DNA from: Pseudomonadota bacterium
GTDB lineage: Bacteria; Pseudomonadota; Gammaproteobacteria; Steroidobacterales; Steroidobacteraceae
Direction of reading: 5' to 3'
Assembly (NCBI GenBank): GCA_021805865.1
Contig: JAJZDX010000019.1
Location: 31,718 to 95,717, forward strand
DNA length: 64,000 nt
Part shown: positions 30,096-38,793 of the stretch, piece after piece
Numbering within the stretch: the first letter of the stretch is position 1
Layout: each line of letters begins with the position of its first letter
The notes under the pieces: generated by a model
What the model was told of the DNA's origin: nothing
What the model saw: only the letters and a program-made list of their open reading frames with translations
The model's database searches: none
Translations under genes and position numbers: made by a program

Positions 30096-30788
30096 ATGTC
30101 TAGCGGACTCTCCAATATTGCGCGGCTGGGGGCGCTCGTAGGCGACCCGGTGCGCGCGGCAATACTGGCGGCGTTGATGGATGGAGGCGAGCACGCGGCC
30201 GGCGAGCTCGCGGCGCGGGCCGGCGCTTCCCCGCAGGCGGGGAGCGCCCATCTCAAGCTGTTGCTCGACGGTGGACTCCTCGCGGTCAGCGCCCGTGGGC
30301 GCCACCGGTACTATTGCCTGCGCGATGCCGATGTCGCACATGCGATCGAGGCTCTCTCATTCACGGCCCATCTTGCGTGGCAAAAGACGGCGCATCTCGA
30401 GCCGGCGCTCAAGCAGGTGCGCCGCTGCTACGATCACCTCGCCGGGGCGCTCGGCGTGGCAATCTGCGACTCCCTCATCCTGAGAGGCCGCATCATCGCC
30501 GGCTCCGAGGGGTTTGCGATCAGTGCAACGGGATACGAATGGCTCGCGCGGCTCGATCTATCGCCGCCACGCACGATACGCCGCGCCCTCGTGCGGCCCT
30601 GCCTGGACTGGTCGGAGGGGCGGCCTCATGTGGCGGGCTGGCTCGGTGCGGCGCTTTGCGAGCGGCTGCAGACGGCCCGCGGCCTCAAACGCAATTCCGT
30701 CAATCGCGGCCTGACCCTGACTCCGAAGGGGCGCACGCTGCTCGGCGAATATTTCGGCCTCGAGTGGCGATCGCTCGGGACACCGTGA
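30096..30788 (+). CDS. ArsR/SmtB-family transcriptional regulator
   Basis: 230 residues, longer than simple ArsR repressors (about 100). N-terminal winged helix: IARLGALVGDPVRAAILAAL, then AGELAARAGASPQAGSAHLK (recognition helix region) and GLLAVSARGRHRYYCL (wing). The C-terminal ~130 residues carry YDHLAGALGVAI and other conserved-looking helices typical of the longer ArsR subgroup. Cys residues at the YYC, RRC and RPC positions could be sensory, but a clear metal site is not evident. The neighbouring hipA remnant gives no clue to its target. Confidence 0.85.
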   Translation: MSSGLSNIARLGALVGDPVRAAILAALMDGGEHAAGELAARAGASPQAGSAHLKLLLDGGLLAVSARGRHRYYCLRDADVAHAIEALSFTAHLAWQKTAHLEPALKQVRRCYDHLAGALGVAICDSLILRGRIIAGSEGFAISATGYEWLARLDLSPPRTIRRALVRPCLDWSEGRPHVAGWLGAALCERLQTARGLKRNSVNRGLTLTPKGRTLLGEYFGLEWRSLGTP

Positions 30789-30814
30789 CAACCGGCGGTA
30801 TCGACCTGAGCATA

Positions 30815-31092
30815 CGGCAAACTGCGCGTCCATCCATCAGCATGGCCACGTGCTTGAGTTCCGTGCCGAGCTTGCGCCCGTCCCGCAGATCGATTTTTTC
30901 ACATGGTCAGGTGTCGCCGATCTTCATGGCGAGTCTGACTCGTGTGATATCGAGCCGCGAATACGGTAAGACGCTCACGACGTCATAGAGCGGCGCCAGA
31001 CGGACCTGCTCTTTTGCCGCAATCGGCGGGCTGTAATTCCTGGCATGACCGTCGATGCCGGCGATCAGCCAGTCGAGCGCTCCTGTCGCACT
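30815..31092 (-). pseudogene. hipA-like kinase remnant
   Basis: On the minus strand ALDWLIAGIDGHARNYSPPI is the catalytic-loop region of HipA-type kinases (D-x-x-x-x-x-x-D-x-H-x-K-N pattern, with Lys replaced by Arg here). It is followed by RLAPLYDVVSVLPYS (the metal-binding D-x-x region) and LAMKIGDT before a stop at about 30907. Further downstream the sequence reads coherently only in another frame. Upstream of 31092 no HipA core can be followed. It is a C-terminal fragment of a dead toxin gene. Confidence 0.65.
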
Positions 31093-31449
31093 TGGCCGGG
31101 CGGCTGCCTGCGCGTGAGGTGGCGGTGATCGGCGAGTGGGTGGACCCGGGGGGGGCGCAGCAATCGACCGGCCGAGGGCGGAACTGGCTCGAGTCTGCGC
31201 TGATAGCGCTATCGGTAGCCAGAGCCGCTGCAAGGCGGTAGCATCCCACCTGAAACCCGCGGCTTGCCGGCTGCGGGGTCGGCGTTGAACCCTTGTCGAC
31301 CGGGGCATGAGCTTGCGTGGCCCTGCGCCTTGGCGCAGCCGCGGGGCGCAACGTGCCTCCGGGAGGCCGGCGGCCGCTCACACGGTTCGCGGGTTCGGAT
31401 TTCACCCTACTGCCCATCGGGATCCGAGGCGGATCGAAGGAGGCCTTTG
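31093..31449. other. Intergenic region, no recognisable gene
   Basis: About 357 bp. Scraps of low-quality open frame on both strands may be hipA debris. The right end holds AAGGAGG (about 31437-31443), the ribosome-binding site of the transaldolase gene. Confidence 0.35.
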
Positions 31450-32544
31450 ATGAACAACGCAACGCTCGAGCTCAACCGCGCAGGCCAGAGCCTTTGGCTG
31501 GACAACATCACGCGCGAGCTGCTGACAAGCGGCACGCTGCGCCGCTACATCGAGGAGCTGTCGGTCACGGGGCTCACCTCGAACCCGACGATCTTCGATC
31601 AGGCGATGAAGCATGGCGCGGCCTACGACGAGGATCTGCGCAGGCTCGCCTCGCGCGGTCTGTCGGTCGAAGAGGTGTTCTTCGAGATTGCATTGGAGGA
31701 CCTCACGCAAGCGGCTGATCTGTTCCGCCCGGTGCACGAGCGTACGGCGGGATTTGACGGCTGGGTGTCGCTCGAGGTTTCCCCGCACCTCGCGCGCGAC
31801 ACGCGCGCGACCCTCGAGCAGGCCCGGGAGCTGCACGCGCGCGCCGATCGTCCCAACCTCTTCATCAAGATTCCCGGCACCCCGGAGGGCCTGCCCGCGA
31901 TCGAGGAAGCCATTTTCTCGGGGGTGCCCGTGAACGTGACGCTGCTGTTCTCGGCCGGGCAGTATGTCGCGGCGGCGGGGGCGTGGCTGAGAGGCATCGA
32001 GCGGCGCATCGAAGCGGGACGGAATCCCAACGTCGCCTCCGTGGCGTCCCTGTTCCTCAGTCGCTGGGATGTGGCGACCGCGGCCCAGGTGCCTGCCGCG
32101 CTCGTGAACCGGCTGGGGCTTGCCATCGGCCGCAGCGCCTATCGGGAGTACTGCCGGCTGTTGAGCTCGCCACGCTGGCTGCGGGCCATGAATGCAGGCG
32201 TTCGGCCGCAGCGGCTGCTTTTTGCGAGCACCGGAACCAAGGACCCGAAGGCCTCGGACGTGCTCTACGTCGAGGGACTCGTCGGCCCGCTCACGATCAA
32301 TACCATGCCCGAGAACACGCTGAAGGCCTTTGCCGACCATGGCAGAGTTGGGGATGCAATCGAGGCCGGCGGCGGGGACAGCGCGGCCGTGCTGGCGGAG
32401 TTCGGCAAGGCGGGCGTGGATCTTGGCGCGCTCGCCGCCAGATTGCAGGAGGACGGAGCCGCGGCGTTCGTCAAGTCCTGGGACGATCTGATGGGTGGGA
32501 TCGGCACGAAGGCGGGGGCGTTGAAGCGGGCAGCGGCGGGCTAG
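31450..32544 (+). CDS. tal: Transaldolase
   Basis: Moves a dihydroxyacetone unit between sugar phosphates in the non-oxidative pentose phosphate pathway. 364 residues. Motifs: VTGLTSNPTIFDQAM near residue 37, the Schiff-base lysine in NLFIKIPGTPEG (Lys140), VNVTLLFSAGQY, and a late TGTKDPKASDVLYVEGLVGP. Length and motif set match the long 'tal' subfamily of actinobacteria, cyanobacteria and some proteobacteria rather than the ~317-residue TalB type. Strong Shine-Dalgarno before ATG 31450. The gene stands alone. Confidence 0.93.
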   Translation: MNNATLELNRAGQSLWLDNITRELLTSGTLRRYIEELSVTGLTSNPTIFDQAMKHGAAYDEDLRRLASRGLSVEEVFFEIALEDLTQAADLFRPVHERTAGFDGWVSLEVSPHLARDTRATLEQARELHARADRPNLFIKIPGTPEGLPAIEEAIFSGVPVNVTLLFSAGQYVAAAGAWLRGIERRIEAGRNPNVASVASLFLSRWDVATAAQVPAALVNRLGLAIGRSAYREYCRLLSSPRWLRAMNAGVRPQRLLFASTGTKDPKASDVLYVEGLVGPLTINTMPENTLKAFADHGRVGDAIEAGGGDSAAVLAEFGKAGVDLGALAARLQEDGAAAFVKSWDDLMGGIGTKAGALKRAAAG

Positions 32545-32606
32545 GCGTGTGAGGCGAGGCTGCTTCTGCGCGGCGCGGCGGATGCCGCAGACCGCGCCGC
32601 CTGCGC

Positions 32607-33386
32607 TCACACCGCGACCACTTCTCCCTCGGCAAGAGGACGCCAGTCCTCGCCGGTGAGCGCAACGCTCGCGAGCAGTTCGATCTCCTGATCCGGGCCG
32701 CCGGTCTCGAGAGTGATGCCGGCCTCGATCAGGGCGTCCGGATCGCTCTGGCAGCGCCGGCGCAGCCGCCACAGGCCCGGAGGCTCGATGCGCCCGTCGG
32801 CCTGAATGCGGCGGTGGCCGTGCGCGAAGAGCCGCAGACCGTCGCAGTAGAGAAAGTTCGCCGGCCCGAGCTCGCGCATCTGCTCGGCGAAGCGCGCCAC
32901 GATCTCGAGCCGGTGCGTGAGCGGCGGCGGATGCGCTTGCCGCCACAGCGCCGCCATCCGGTCGAACAGCAGGCAGGCGGCGAGCTCGGAGTCGGTTTCC
33001 CCGAGCGGCAGGAAGCGGCTGGGTGTCAGTCCGTAGAGCTGCTCGATGCCCTCCAAGCGGCCATTGTGCGCGAAGCAGTGCATGCGGCCGCCGATCTCGC
33101 GTGCGAACGGCTGGGTGTTGGCGAGCGCCACCGCCCCCCGTGTCGCATGGCGGACATGGGAAATGAGCAGCCGCGTTTGCATGCGCCGGCTGCCGATGAA
33201 GGCGAGCCAGGGACTGTCGCGCGCCGGCTGCGGCTCTCGATACACGCGCAGATCCGTTCCGTCGGCGAGCGCGATGCCCCAGCCGTCGATCAGCCGATGC
33301 TCGAGGCCGCCGCGCTCGGCAAAGCGTCGCAGGGTGAAGGTTGCCGCCGTCGGCAGGCGGCTCGAGAGGCCGAAAAGCTCGCACAT
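32607..33386 (-). CDS. Class II glutamine amidotransferase (YafJ-like)
   Basis: 259 residues starting MCELFGLSS from ATG 33386, which places the catalytic Cys at position 2 after Met removal; an adjacent ATG at 33389 is less consistent with that. Ntn-hydrolase landmarks are HVRHATRGAVALANTQPF, CFAHNGRLEG and GETDSELAA. There is no synthase domain, so this is a stand-alone amidohydrolase or peptidase-like enzyme of unknown substrate. Convergent with the transaldolase gene. Confidence 0.88.
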   Translation of the reverse strand: MCELFGLSSRLPTAATFTLRRFAERGGLEHRLIDGWGIALADGTDLRVYREPQPARDSPWLAFIGSRRMQTRLLISHVRHATRGAVALANTQPFAREIGGRMHCFAHNGRLEGIEQLYGLTPSRFLPLGETDSELAACLLFDRMAALWRQAHPPPLTHRLEIVARFAEQMRELGPANFLYCDGLRLFAHGHRRIQADGRIEPPGLWRLRRRCQSDPDALIEAGITLETGGPDQEIELLASVALTGEDWRPLAEGEVVAV

Positions 33387-33543
33387 CATTCGCTCCAACC
33401 GGAAAGGTTAGGGCGCTTGCGCGCGGGCGGCCAGTGGGGGGATTACCTACGGCGGCCTGCGGGCGCCCGGGCGTAGGTGAATCCACTGATTTGAGAAAGC
33501 GACCTTGCGCCTAGGGTGGCCGGTAGTTGCCAGGGTGAAGACC

Positions 33544-35184
33544 ATGCGTGATTTGCAGCACGTCACCGGCGCGGGCCCGGCGAGGTTGCCGCCCGCACTG
33601 GCCGGCCTGATGGGGCCACTGGCCTATCCGCACCCGGTCGATGCCGTCGAGCTCCTCGAGACACCGATCTCCTGGGTGTTGCTCGCAGGGCAGTTTGCCT
33701 ACAAGGTGAAACGGCCGGTGCGCTATCCGTTCATCGATCTCTCCTCTGCCGAGCGCAGAAGGTTCCTTTGCGAGGAGGAGCTGCGGCTCAACCGGCGGTT
33801 CGCGCCGGCGCTTTACCTCGAGGTATGCGAGATCGTGAGTGTCGAGGGAGCGCCGAGGATCCGCTTGCGCTCCAGCGGTCCCGGGCAGGTGCACGGTGGC
33901 GTTCTCGAGCATGCCGTGCGCATGCGCAGGTTTTCACGGCGGGAGGAGCTCGATCATCTGCTGGCGACCCATCGCATCGAGCCGCTCGAGCTCGAGACCT
34001 TCGGGCGCCACCTCGCTGAAGTGCACGCCACGCTCCCCGAGGCGCAGCCGGACTCGCCCTGGGGGAGGCCCGGGGCCGTGCAGGCTCAGCTCATTCGCAA
34101 TCTCATGGAGTGCGCCGAGGCGGCCCGGGATCTCGGCACCGCAGAGGAGGTGCTCGTGCTGCGTCAGGTGTTCGAGCAACGGATCGGCGCCGCCAGACCC
34201 TGCATGGCGGTGAGGCGGAAAACAGGGCGCGTGCGCGAGTGCCACGGCGATCTGCACAGCCGCAACCTCGTGCGTCTCGACACGGGCCTGGTCGCGTTCG
34301 ACTGCCTGGAGTACGAGCCGGCGTTCCGCTGGATCGATGTGGCTGACGAGATCGCCTTTCTCACGAGCGATCTTGCCGCGCGCCACTGCGGGCACCACGC
34401 CCATGCGTTCCTCAGCGGCTACCTCGCGCGCGGCGGCGACTACCAAGCCTGCCGGCTCATCAGGCTTTACGAGGTCCACCGTGCGCTCGTTCGCGCGAAA
34501 GTGGCGGCGCTGTGCGCAGCGGGGCTCGCGGAAGGAGCGCAGCGGCAATCCCTGCGCCAGGAGCATCTGCGGCTGATCGCCCATGCGGGGGCGGCGTTGA
34601 CGCCACGCAATCCGCTGCTTTTCGTGATGTGCGGCCTGTCGGGCTCGGGCAAGACCTGGCTCGCGCGCCTGCTCGCGGAGCGGCTCTCGGCGCTGCACCT
34701 GCGCTCGGATGTGGAGCGAAAGCGGCGCGCGGGACTCGAGCCGCTGGCGAAGTCCGGCTCCGGACTCGCCGCAGGGCTGTATTCGAGCCGGATGAATGCG
34801 CGCGTCTACGATGACCTCGCGCGCGCCGCGCAAGACGGGCTGAGCGGGGGCTACGATGTGATCGTCGATGCCACTTTCCTCAGTCGTGAGGAGCGGGCGC
34901 GATTCGCCGAGTTGGGCGCCACGCTCGGCTCACTCGCTCACTTCGTCTGCTGCCAGGCGCCCCCGGCCGTGCTGCGCGCGCGGGTTCTGGCGCGAGCCCG
35001 CGCGGCGCTCGATCCATCGGAGGCCGACCTGACCGTGCTCGAGTGGCAGCGCGGCAGGATCGAGCCTTTCGCCGCCGATGATCCTTTCGATGTGATCTAC
35101 GTGGAGTCCGCCGATCGCGAGGCGCTCGAGAAGGTGTTGCGGCGGACGCAGCAGCCGCCGGCAAGGGAGCATCCGGCCGTTTGA
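33544..35184 (+). CDS. APH-type phosphotransferase fused to AAA/kinase-like ATPase
   Basis: 546 residues, two domains. The N-terminal part (about 1-330) is aminoglycoside-phosphotransferase/choline-kinase-like: GQFAYKVKRPVRYPF carries the ATP Lys, and ECHGDLHSRNLV (about 232) the Brenner catalytic Asp, with FDCLEYEPAFRWIDVADEIA following. The C-terminal part (from about 355) is a P-loop kinase-like domain with Walker A GLSGSGKT at 364-371 and VIVDATFLSREERARF. This architecture is known from widespread proteins such as Rv2004c of Mycobacterium tuberculosis; the substrate is not established. Start ATG 33544; a GTG at 33535 is possible. Confidence 0.85.
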   Translation: MRDLQHVTGAGPARLPPALAGLMGPLAYPHPVDAVELLETPISWVLLAGQFAYKVKRPVRYPFIDLSSAERRRFLCEEELRLNRRFAPALYLEVCEIVSVEGAPRIRLRSSGPGQVHGGVLEHAVRMRRFSRREELDHLLATHRIEPLELETFGRHLAEVHATLPEAQPDSPWGRPGAVQAQLIRNLMECAEAARDLGTAEEVLVLRQVFEQRIGAARPCMAVRRKTGRVRECHGDLHSRNLVRLDTGLVAFDCLEYEPAFRWIDVADEIAFLTSDLAARHCGHHAHAFLSGYLARGGDYQACRLIRLYEVHRALVRAKVAALCAAGLAEGAQRQSLRQEHLRLIAHAGAALTPRNPLLFVMCGLSGSGKTWLARLLAERLSALHLRSDVERKRRAGLEPLAKSGSGLAAGLYSSRMNARVYDDLARAAQDGLSGGYDVIVDATFLSREERARFAELGATLGSLAHFVCCQAPPAVLRARVLARARAALDPSEADLTVLEWQRGRIEPFAADDPFDVIYVESADREALEKVLRRTQQPPAREHPAV

Positions 35185-35232
35185 GGCCGCCTCACCGCCG
35201 GGGCCGGCGTGCACTCACCCCGGCGGTGTCCC

Positions 35233-36108
35233 TCAGAACCTGCCGCCCTGATAGTCCTCGAACGCCTGCATCAGCTCCTCGCGGGTGTTCATGACGAAGG
35301 GGCCGTACTTGGCCACCGGCTCGCGCAGCGGCCGCCCCGCGACGAGGATGGCGCGTGCTGCGGGCTGCGCGGCCGTGTCCTTCCTGGCGGGGACAACGCC
35401 CTCGAGCCGCACGCTCTCGCCCCCGATGAGCACCGCGAGCTGATGAGTGTCGACCGGGGCGGGGCGATCGTCGTCCCCGACGCGCATCGCGCCCTCGTAG
35501 ACATAGAGAAACGCCGCGTGCCCGGCGGGCAGCGCATGCGAGAAGCGCACGCCCGGCTCGAGCTCGATGTCGAGGTAGGTCGGATCGGTCGCAGGCTGAG
35601 CGATGGGCCCTGCGAGGCCCGCCACCACGCCGGCGATCACCTTCACCCGCGCCCCCTCGACGGTCACCGCGGGAATCCTCTGCGGCCCGAACTCCTGGTA
35701 CTTCGGCGCGGTCATCTTCTCCCTCGCGGGCAGGTTGATCCACAGCTGAAAGCCGCGCATGCGTCCTTCCTGCTGCTCGGGCATCTCGGAGTGCACGATC
35801 CCGCGGCCGGCCGTCATCCACTGCACGCTGCCCGGCACGAGCACGCCCTCGTGGCCGTGATTGTCGCGGTGGCGCATGCGCCCATCGAGCATGTAGGTAA
35901 CCGTCTCGAAGCCGCGGTGTGGATGGTCCGGGAAGCCGGCGATGTAATCCCCGGGATCGTCGGTGCCGAACTCATCGAGCATCAGGAAGGGATCGAGGTC
36001 GGGGAGCTGTCCCTGGCCGATCACGCGCGTCAGCTTGACGCCGGCCCCGTCCGAGGTCGGCATGCCGCGCACGAGCCGGGCGATGCCTCGGGTGGATGAA
36101 GTACTCAT
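35233..36108 (-). CDS. Pirin family protein
   Basis: 291-residue bicupin. The metal/active-site region is HPHRGFETVTYMLDG (about residues 62-76) with QWMTAGRGIVHSEMP further on, and the C-terminal pirin domain ends EELMQAFEDYQGGRF. Some bacterial pirins have quercetin 2,3-dioxygenase activity; others are redox-linked regulators. It lies 45 bp downstream of azoR on the same strand, and an HxlR regulator is divergent, a grouping seen for electrophile/quinone-response genes. Confidence 0.92.
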   Translation of the reverse strand: MSTSSTRGIARLVRGMPTSDGAGVKLTRVIGQGQLPDLDPFLMLDEFGTDDPGDYIAGFPDHPHRGFETVTYMLDGRMRHRDNHGHEGVLVPGSVQWMTAGRGIVHSEMPEQQEGRMRGFQLWINLPAREKMTAPKYQEFGPQRIPAVTVEGARVKVIAGVVAGLAGPIAQPATDPTYLDIELEPGVRFSHALPAGHAAFLYVYEGAMRVGDDDRPAPVDTHQLAVLIGGESVRLEGVVPARKDTAAQPAARAILVAGRPLREPVAKYGPFVMNTREELMQAFEDYQGGRF

Positions 36109-36153
36109 GGGAATCTCCTCGGGGGTGGTGTGCGCTGGCGTTGCGGGCGGCGC

Positions 36154-36762
36154 TCAGGCGGCGAGCCGGGCCACCTCGGCGGTGGCCGCCTCGATCGCCG
36201 CCTGGCGCTGATCGGCGCTGACGTTGAGCCCCTCGGCCCGCACGAATGTCAGATCGGTGATACCGAGAAAGCCGAGGATGCCGCGCAGGTAGCTCTCCTG
36301 GTGATCGAGGAACGAGGCGGGGGACTGCGGGCCGTAGAATCCGCCGCGGGAGGAGGCGATGATCACCTTCTTCGCGCCGGCGAGCCCCTCGGGACCTTTT
36401 TCCGTGTAGCGGAAAGTCCTGCCGGCGACCGCGATCCGGTCGATCCAGGCCTTCAGCTGCGAGGAGACCGAGAAGTTGTACATGGGCGCACCCACCACGA
36501 CGATGTCGGCCGCGAGAAAGTCCTCGAGCGCCCTGCCGCCGCGCGCGAGGTCCTCGAGCAGGGACGGGGACTCCGGGGTGGCGCCCTGGGCGGCCGCCAA
36601 GTGCGCTCCGGTCAGATGTCCGATGGGCTCTGCGCCAAGATCGGTGTAGCGTACCTCGATGCCCGGATGGGCCTCGCGCTGGCGTTGGACGATGGCCGCG
36701 CTCAGTTGGCGGCTGACCGAATTCTGGCCGAGAATGCTGGCGTCGACGTGCAGGAGTTTCAT
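36154..36762 (-). CDS. azoR: FMN-dependent NADH:quinone/azo oxidoreductase
   Basis: 202 residues of the AzoR flavodoxin-fold family. N-terminal FMN-phosphate loop region [19 protein letters not shown], then [20 protein letters not shown] (FMN-ring contact, the family signature), and [14 protein letters not shown]. It reduces quinones and azo compounds with NADH via FMN. First gene of azoR-pirin, divergent from the HxlR regulator. Confidence 0.94.
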   Translation of the reverse strand: MKLLHVDASILGQNSVSRQLSAAIVQRQREAHPGIEVRYTDLGAEPIGHLTGAHLAAAQGATPESPSLLEDLARGGRALEDFLAADIVVVGAPMYNFSVSSQLKAWIDRIAVAGRTFRYTEKGPEGLAGAKKVIIASSRGGFYGPQSPASFLDHQESYLRGILGFLGITDLTFVRAEGLNVSADQRQAAIEAATAEVARLAA

Positions 36763-36768
36763 GGGGGA

Positions 36769-36798
36769 CCTCGATATGGTATAAAACGATTACCGAGG
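36769..36798. promoter_or_regulatory. Candidate HxlR operator in the azoR/hxlR divergent region
   Basis: Inverted arms CCTCG (36769-36773) and CGAGG (36794-36798) enclose a second nested dyad GGTA ... TACC, in the 81-bp gap between the divergent start codons. HxlR repressors normally bind such dyads over the divergent promoters. Inference from position and symmetry. Confidence 0.4.
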
Positions 36799-36843
36799 CT
36801 AAGTATGTAAGCGTCGAGGGGCGGGGCACAAGAAGGCACAGCG

Positions 36844-37314
36844 ATGCGACAGAGTGAAACCGATGTAACCCATGGGCAGGATGCGCTCGCGAGCACGGAA
36901 TGCCCGAAGATCAGCCAGGTGTTGGCGCGGGTCGGGGAGAAGTGGAGCGTCCTCATCATCATCATGCTGACCGAGCGGCCGCGGCGCTTCTCGGAGCTGA
37001 AGCGCGCCATTGGCGGAATATCTCAGCGAATGCTGACGCTGTGCCTGCGCGGGCTGGAGCGCGACGGGCTGGTGAAGCGGACGGTTTACCCGGTCGTGCC
37101 GCCCAAGGTCGAGTACGAGCTCACTCCTCTCGGCCAGTCTTTGCGTGAGCCGGTCACCCAGCTCGCCAAATGGGCGCAGAGCCATATCGCCGAGCTCGAC
37201 GCCGCGCGGGAGGCGTTCGACCAGAGGGAATCCTTCGAGCGCAGCAAGGTCCAGAGCGCCCCGGAGTGGGCAGGCACCCGACAGAGCGGATGGATGGACT
37301 TGCGCAGGCGCTGA
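36844..37314 (+). CDS. HxlR-family transcriptional regulator
   Basis: 156 residues. Winged-helix of the HxlR type: ISQVLARVGEKWSVLIIIML, RPRRFSELKRAIGGISQRML (recognition helix), GLVKRTVYPVVPPKVEYELT (wing). Cys20 sits directly before the fold (TECPKIS), the place where quinone- and diamide-sensing members such as YodB and QorR carry their redox Cys. With azoR and pirin divergent, a thiol-switch repressor of quinone detoxification is the likely role. Confidence 0.88.
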   Translation: MRQSETDVTHGQDALASTECPKISQVLARVGEKWSVLIIIMLTERPRRFSELKRAIGGISQRMLTLCLRGLERDGLVKRTVYPVVPPKVEYELTPLGQSLREPVTQLAKWAQSHIAELDAAREAFDQRESFERSKVQSAPEWAGTRQSGWMDLRRR

Positions 37315-37375
37315 GCCGGGTCCTTCACGGGAGGAGGCATCGCCTGAGGCGGTGTGACCGGCGGGCTCGCCCCCC

Positions 37376-38029
37376 TCAGCGTTGGCCGGCGTGCCGCGAT
37401 GCAAGCTCCTCCGCCACGCGCTCGAGCGACAGGCCCCGGCTGCGGAGCAGCAACAGCAGGTGGTAGAGGAGGTCCGCGGACTCGCCGATGAGCTTCTCCT
37501 CCGTCTCGGCAACGGCAGCCAGCGCCACTTCCAGCCCTTCCTCGCCGACCTTCTGCGCCATCCGCTTCAACCCCTGACCGTACAGGCGCGCGGTGTAGCT
37601 GCCCTCGGGACGATCCGCGATCCGCTGCGCGATCACCGATTCCAGCTCCCCGAGAAACGCGAGGGGCGCTGCGGCCGGCCTTTGCGCGCCGAAGCAGGTG
37701 GCGGTGCCGAGGTGGCATACCGGGCCGCGAGGCCGGGCGGTGACGAGCAGCGCATCGCCGTCGCAGTCGGCTCGCACCGACACCAGATCGAGCGTGTTGC
37801 CCGAGGTCTCGCCTTTCTCCCACAGGCGCCCCCGGCTGCGGCTGAAGAACACCACCCGGGCCCGCGCGAACGTCTGAATCAGCGCTTCGCGGTTCATGTA
37901 GCCGAGCATGAGCACCGCGCCGCCGCCGTCCTGCACCACCGCCGGCAGCAGCCCGTTCATCTTCTCGAAGTCGAGCCGATCGACATCCGCCGCGCTGAGC
38001 GCGTGGGCGGAGAATCCGATGTGACTCAA
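37376..38029 (-). CDS. hisI: Bifunctional phosphoribosyl-AMP cyclohydrolase / phosphoribosyl-ATP pyrophosphohydrolase
   Basis: Steps 2 and 3 of histidine synthesis (HisIE). 217 residues. The HisI part (about 1-125) has [28 protein letters not shown] and the metal motif CDGDALL. The HisE part (about 130-217) has [12 protein letters not shown] and [11 protein letters not shown]. The start is TTG at 38029: it overlaps the hisF stop (TTGA), has GAGGTG 5 nt upstream, and no ATG or GTG gives a full N-terminus. Last gene of the his operon, convergent with the HxlR gene. Confidence 0.94.
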   Translation of the reverse strand: MSHIGFSAHALSAADVDRLDFEKMNGLLPAVVQDGGGAVLMLGYMNREALIQTFARARVVFFSRSRGRLWEKGETSGNTLDLVSVRADCDGDALLVTARPRGPVCHLGTATCFGAQRPAAAPLAFLGELESVIAQRIADRPEGSYTARLYGQGLKRMAQKVGEEGLEVALAAVAETEEKLIGESADLLYHLLLLLRSRGLSLERVAEELASRHAGQR

Positions 38030-38793
38030 GGCCGCACCTCGATGCCTGCGAAGCGCAGCTCGCGCTTCAGATCCGGGATGGCGATGGCGCCGGAGTGAAA
38101 CACACTGGCTGCGAGCGCCGCATCGACGCCGGCCTCGCGGAACACGGCCGCGAAATGTCCGATCTCGCCGGCGCCCCCCGAGGCCACGAGCGGCACCTGA
38201 CAGATGGCGCGTACGGCGCGCAGCTGCTCGATGTCGTAGCCACGGCGCACTCCGTCGCTGCCCATGCAGTTGAGCACGATCTCGCCCGCGCCGCGCTCCT
38301 GCACTTCCCGCGCCCATTGCAGCACATCGCGGCCCGACTCGCGCGCGCGTCCCGGATCGCCCGTGAACTGGTGGGCGCGGTAGCCCTCGCTCGCGCGCCC
38401 GCTGTCGATGCCGACCACCACGCACTGCGATCCGAAGCGCCGGCTCAACCGGTCGATGAGCGAGGGGTCGGCGAGGGCGGGGGAGTTGACGGAGATCTTC
38501 TCCGCGCCGGCGTTGAGCACCGCCTCCGCCTCGCTCACGGAGCGGATGCCGCCGGCGACGCAGAACGGAATATCGAGCACGCGGGCGACACGCCCCACCC
38601 AGTCTCGATCGACCGAGCGCCCCTCGGGACTGGCGGTGATGTCGTAGAACACCAGCTCATCGGCGCCCTCGTCGCGGTAGCGTGAGGCGAGCTCCAGGAT
38701 GTCCCCGACGACCCGGTGATCGCGGAAGCGCACGCCCTTGACGACCTGGCCGTCGCGGACGTCTAGGCAGGGGATGATGCGTCGGGCAAGAAT
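38026..38793 (-). CDS. hisF: Imidazole glycerol phosphate synthase, cyclase subunit HisF (ATT start)
   Basis: 255 residues of a (beta/alpha)8 barrel; closes the imidazole ring using ammonia from HisH. Conserved [18 protein letters not shown] at the start, [31 protein letters not shown] and [11 protein letters not shown]. The frame contains no ATG, GTG or TTG near the expected start. ATT at 38793 is followed by Leu-Ala-Arg-Arg-Ile-Ile, exactly where other HisF proteins read Met-Leu-Ala-Lys, and GAGGAG lies 8 nt before it. It starts inside the end of hisA (31-nt overlap) and overlaps hisI. Confidence 0.9.
   Translation of the reverse strand: MLARRIIPCLDVRDGQVVKGVRFRDHRVVGDILELASRYRDEGADELVFYDITASPEGRSVDRDWVGRVARVLDIPFCVAGGIRSVSEAEAVLNAGAEKISVNSPALADPSLIDRLSRRFGSQCVVVGIDSGRASEGYRAHQFTGDPGRARESGRDVLQWAREVQERGAGEIVLNCMGSDGVRRGYDIEQLRAVRAICQVPLVASGGAGEIGHFAAVFREAGVDAALAASVFHSGAIAIPDLKRELRFAGIEVRP

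Noticed and set aside
29864..30256. Minus-strand frame overlapping the ArsR start
   Set aside because: Begins as antisense of the regulator and has no start signal; the tail looks somewhat protein-like but is too short to support.
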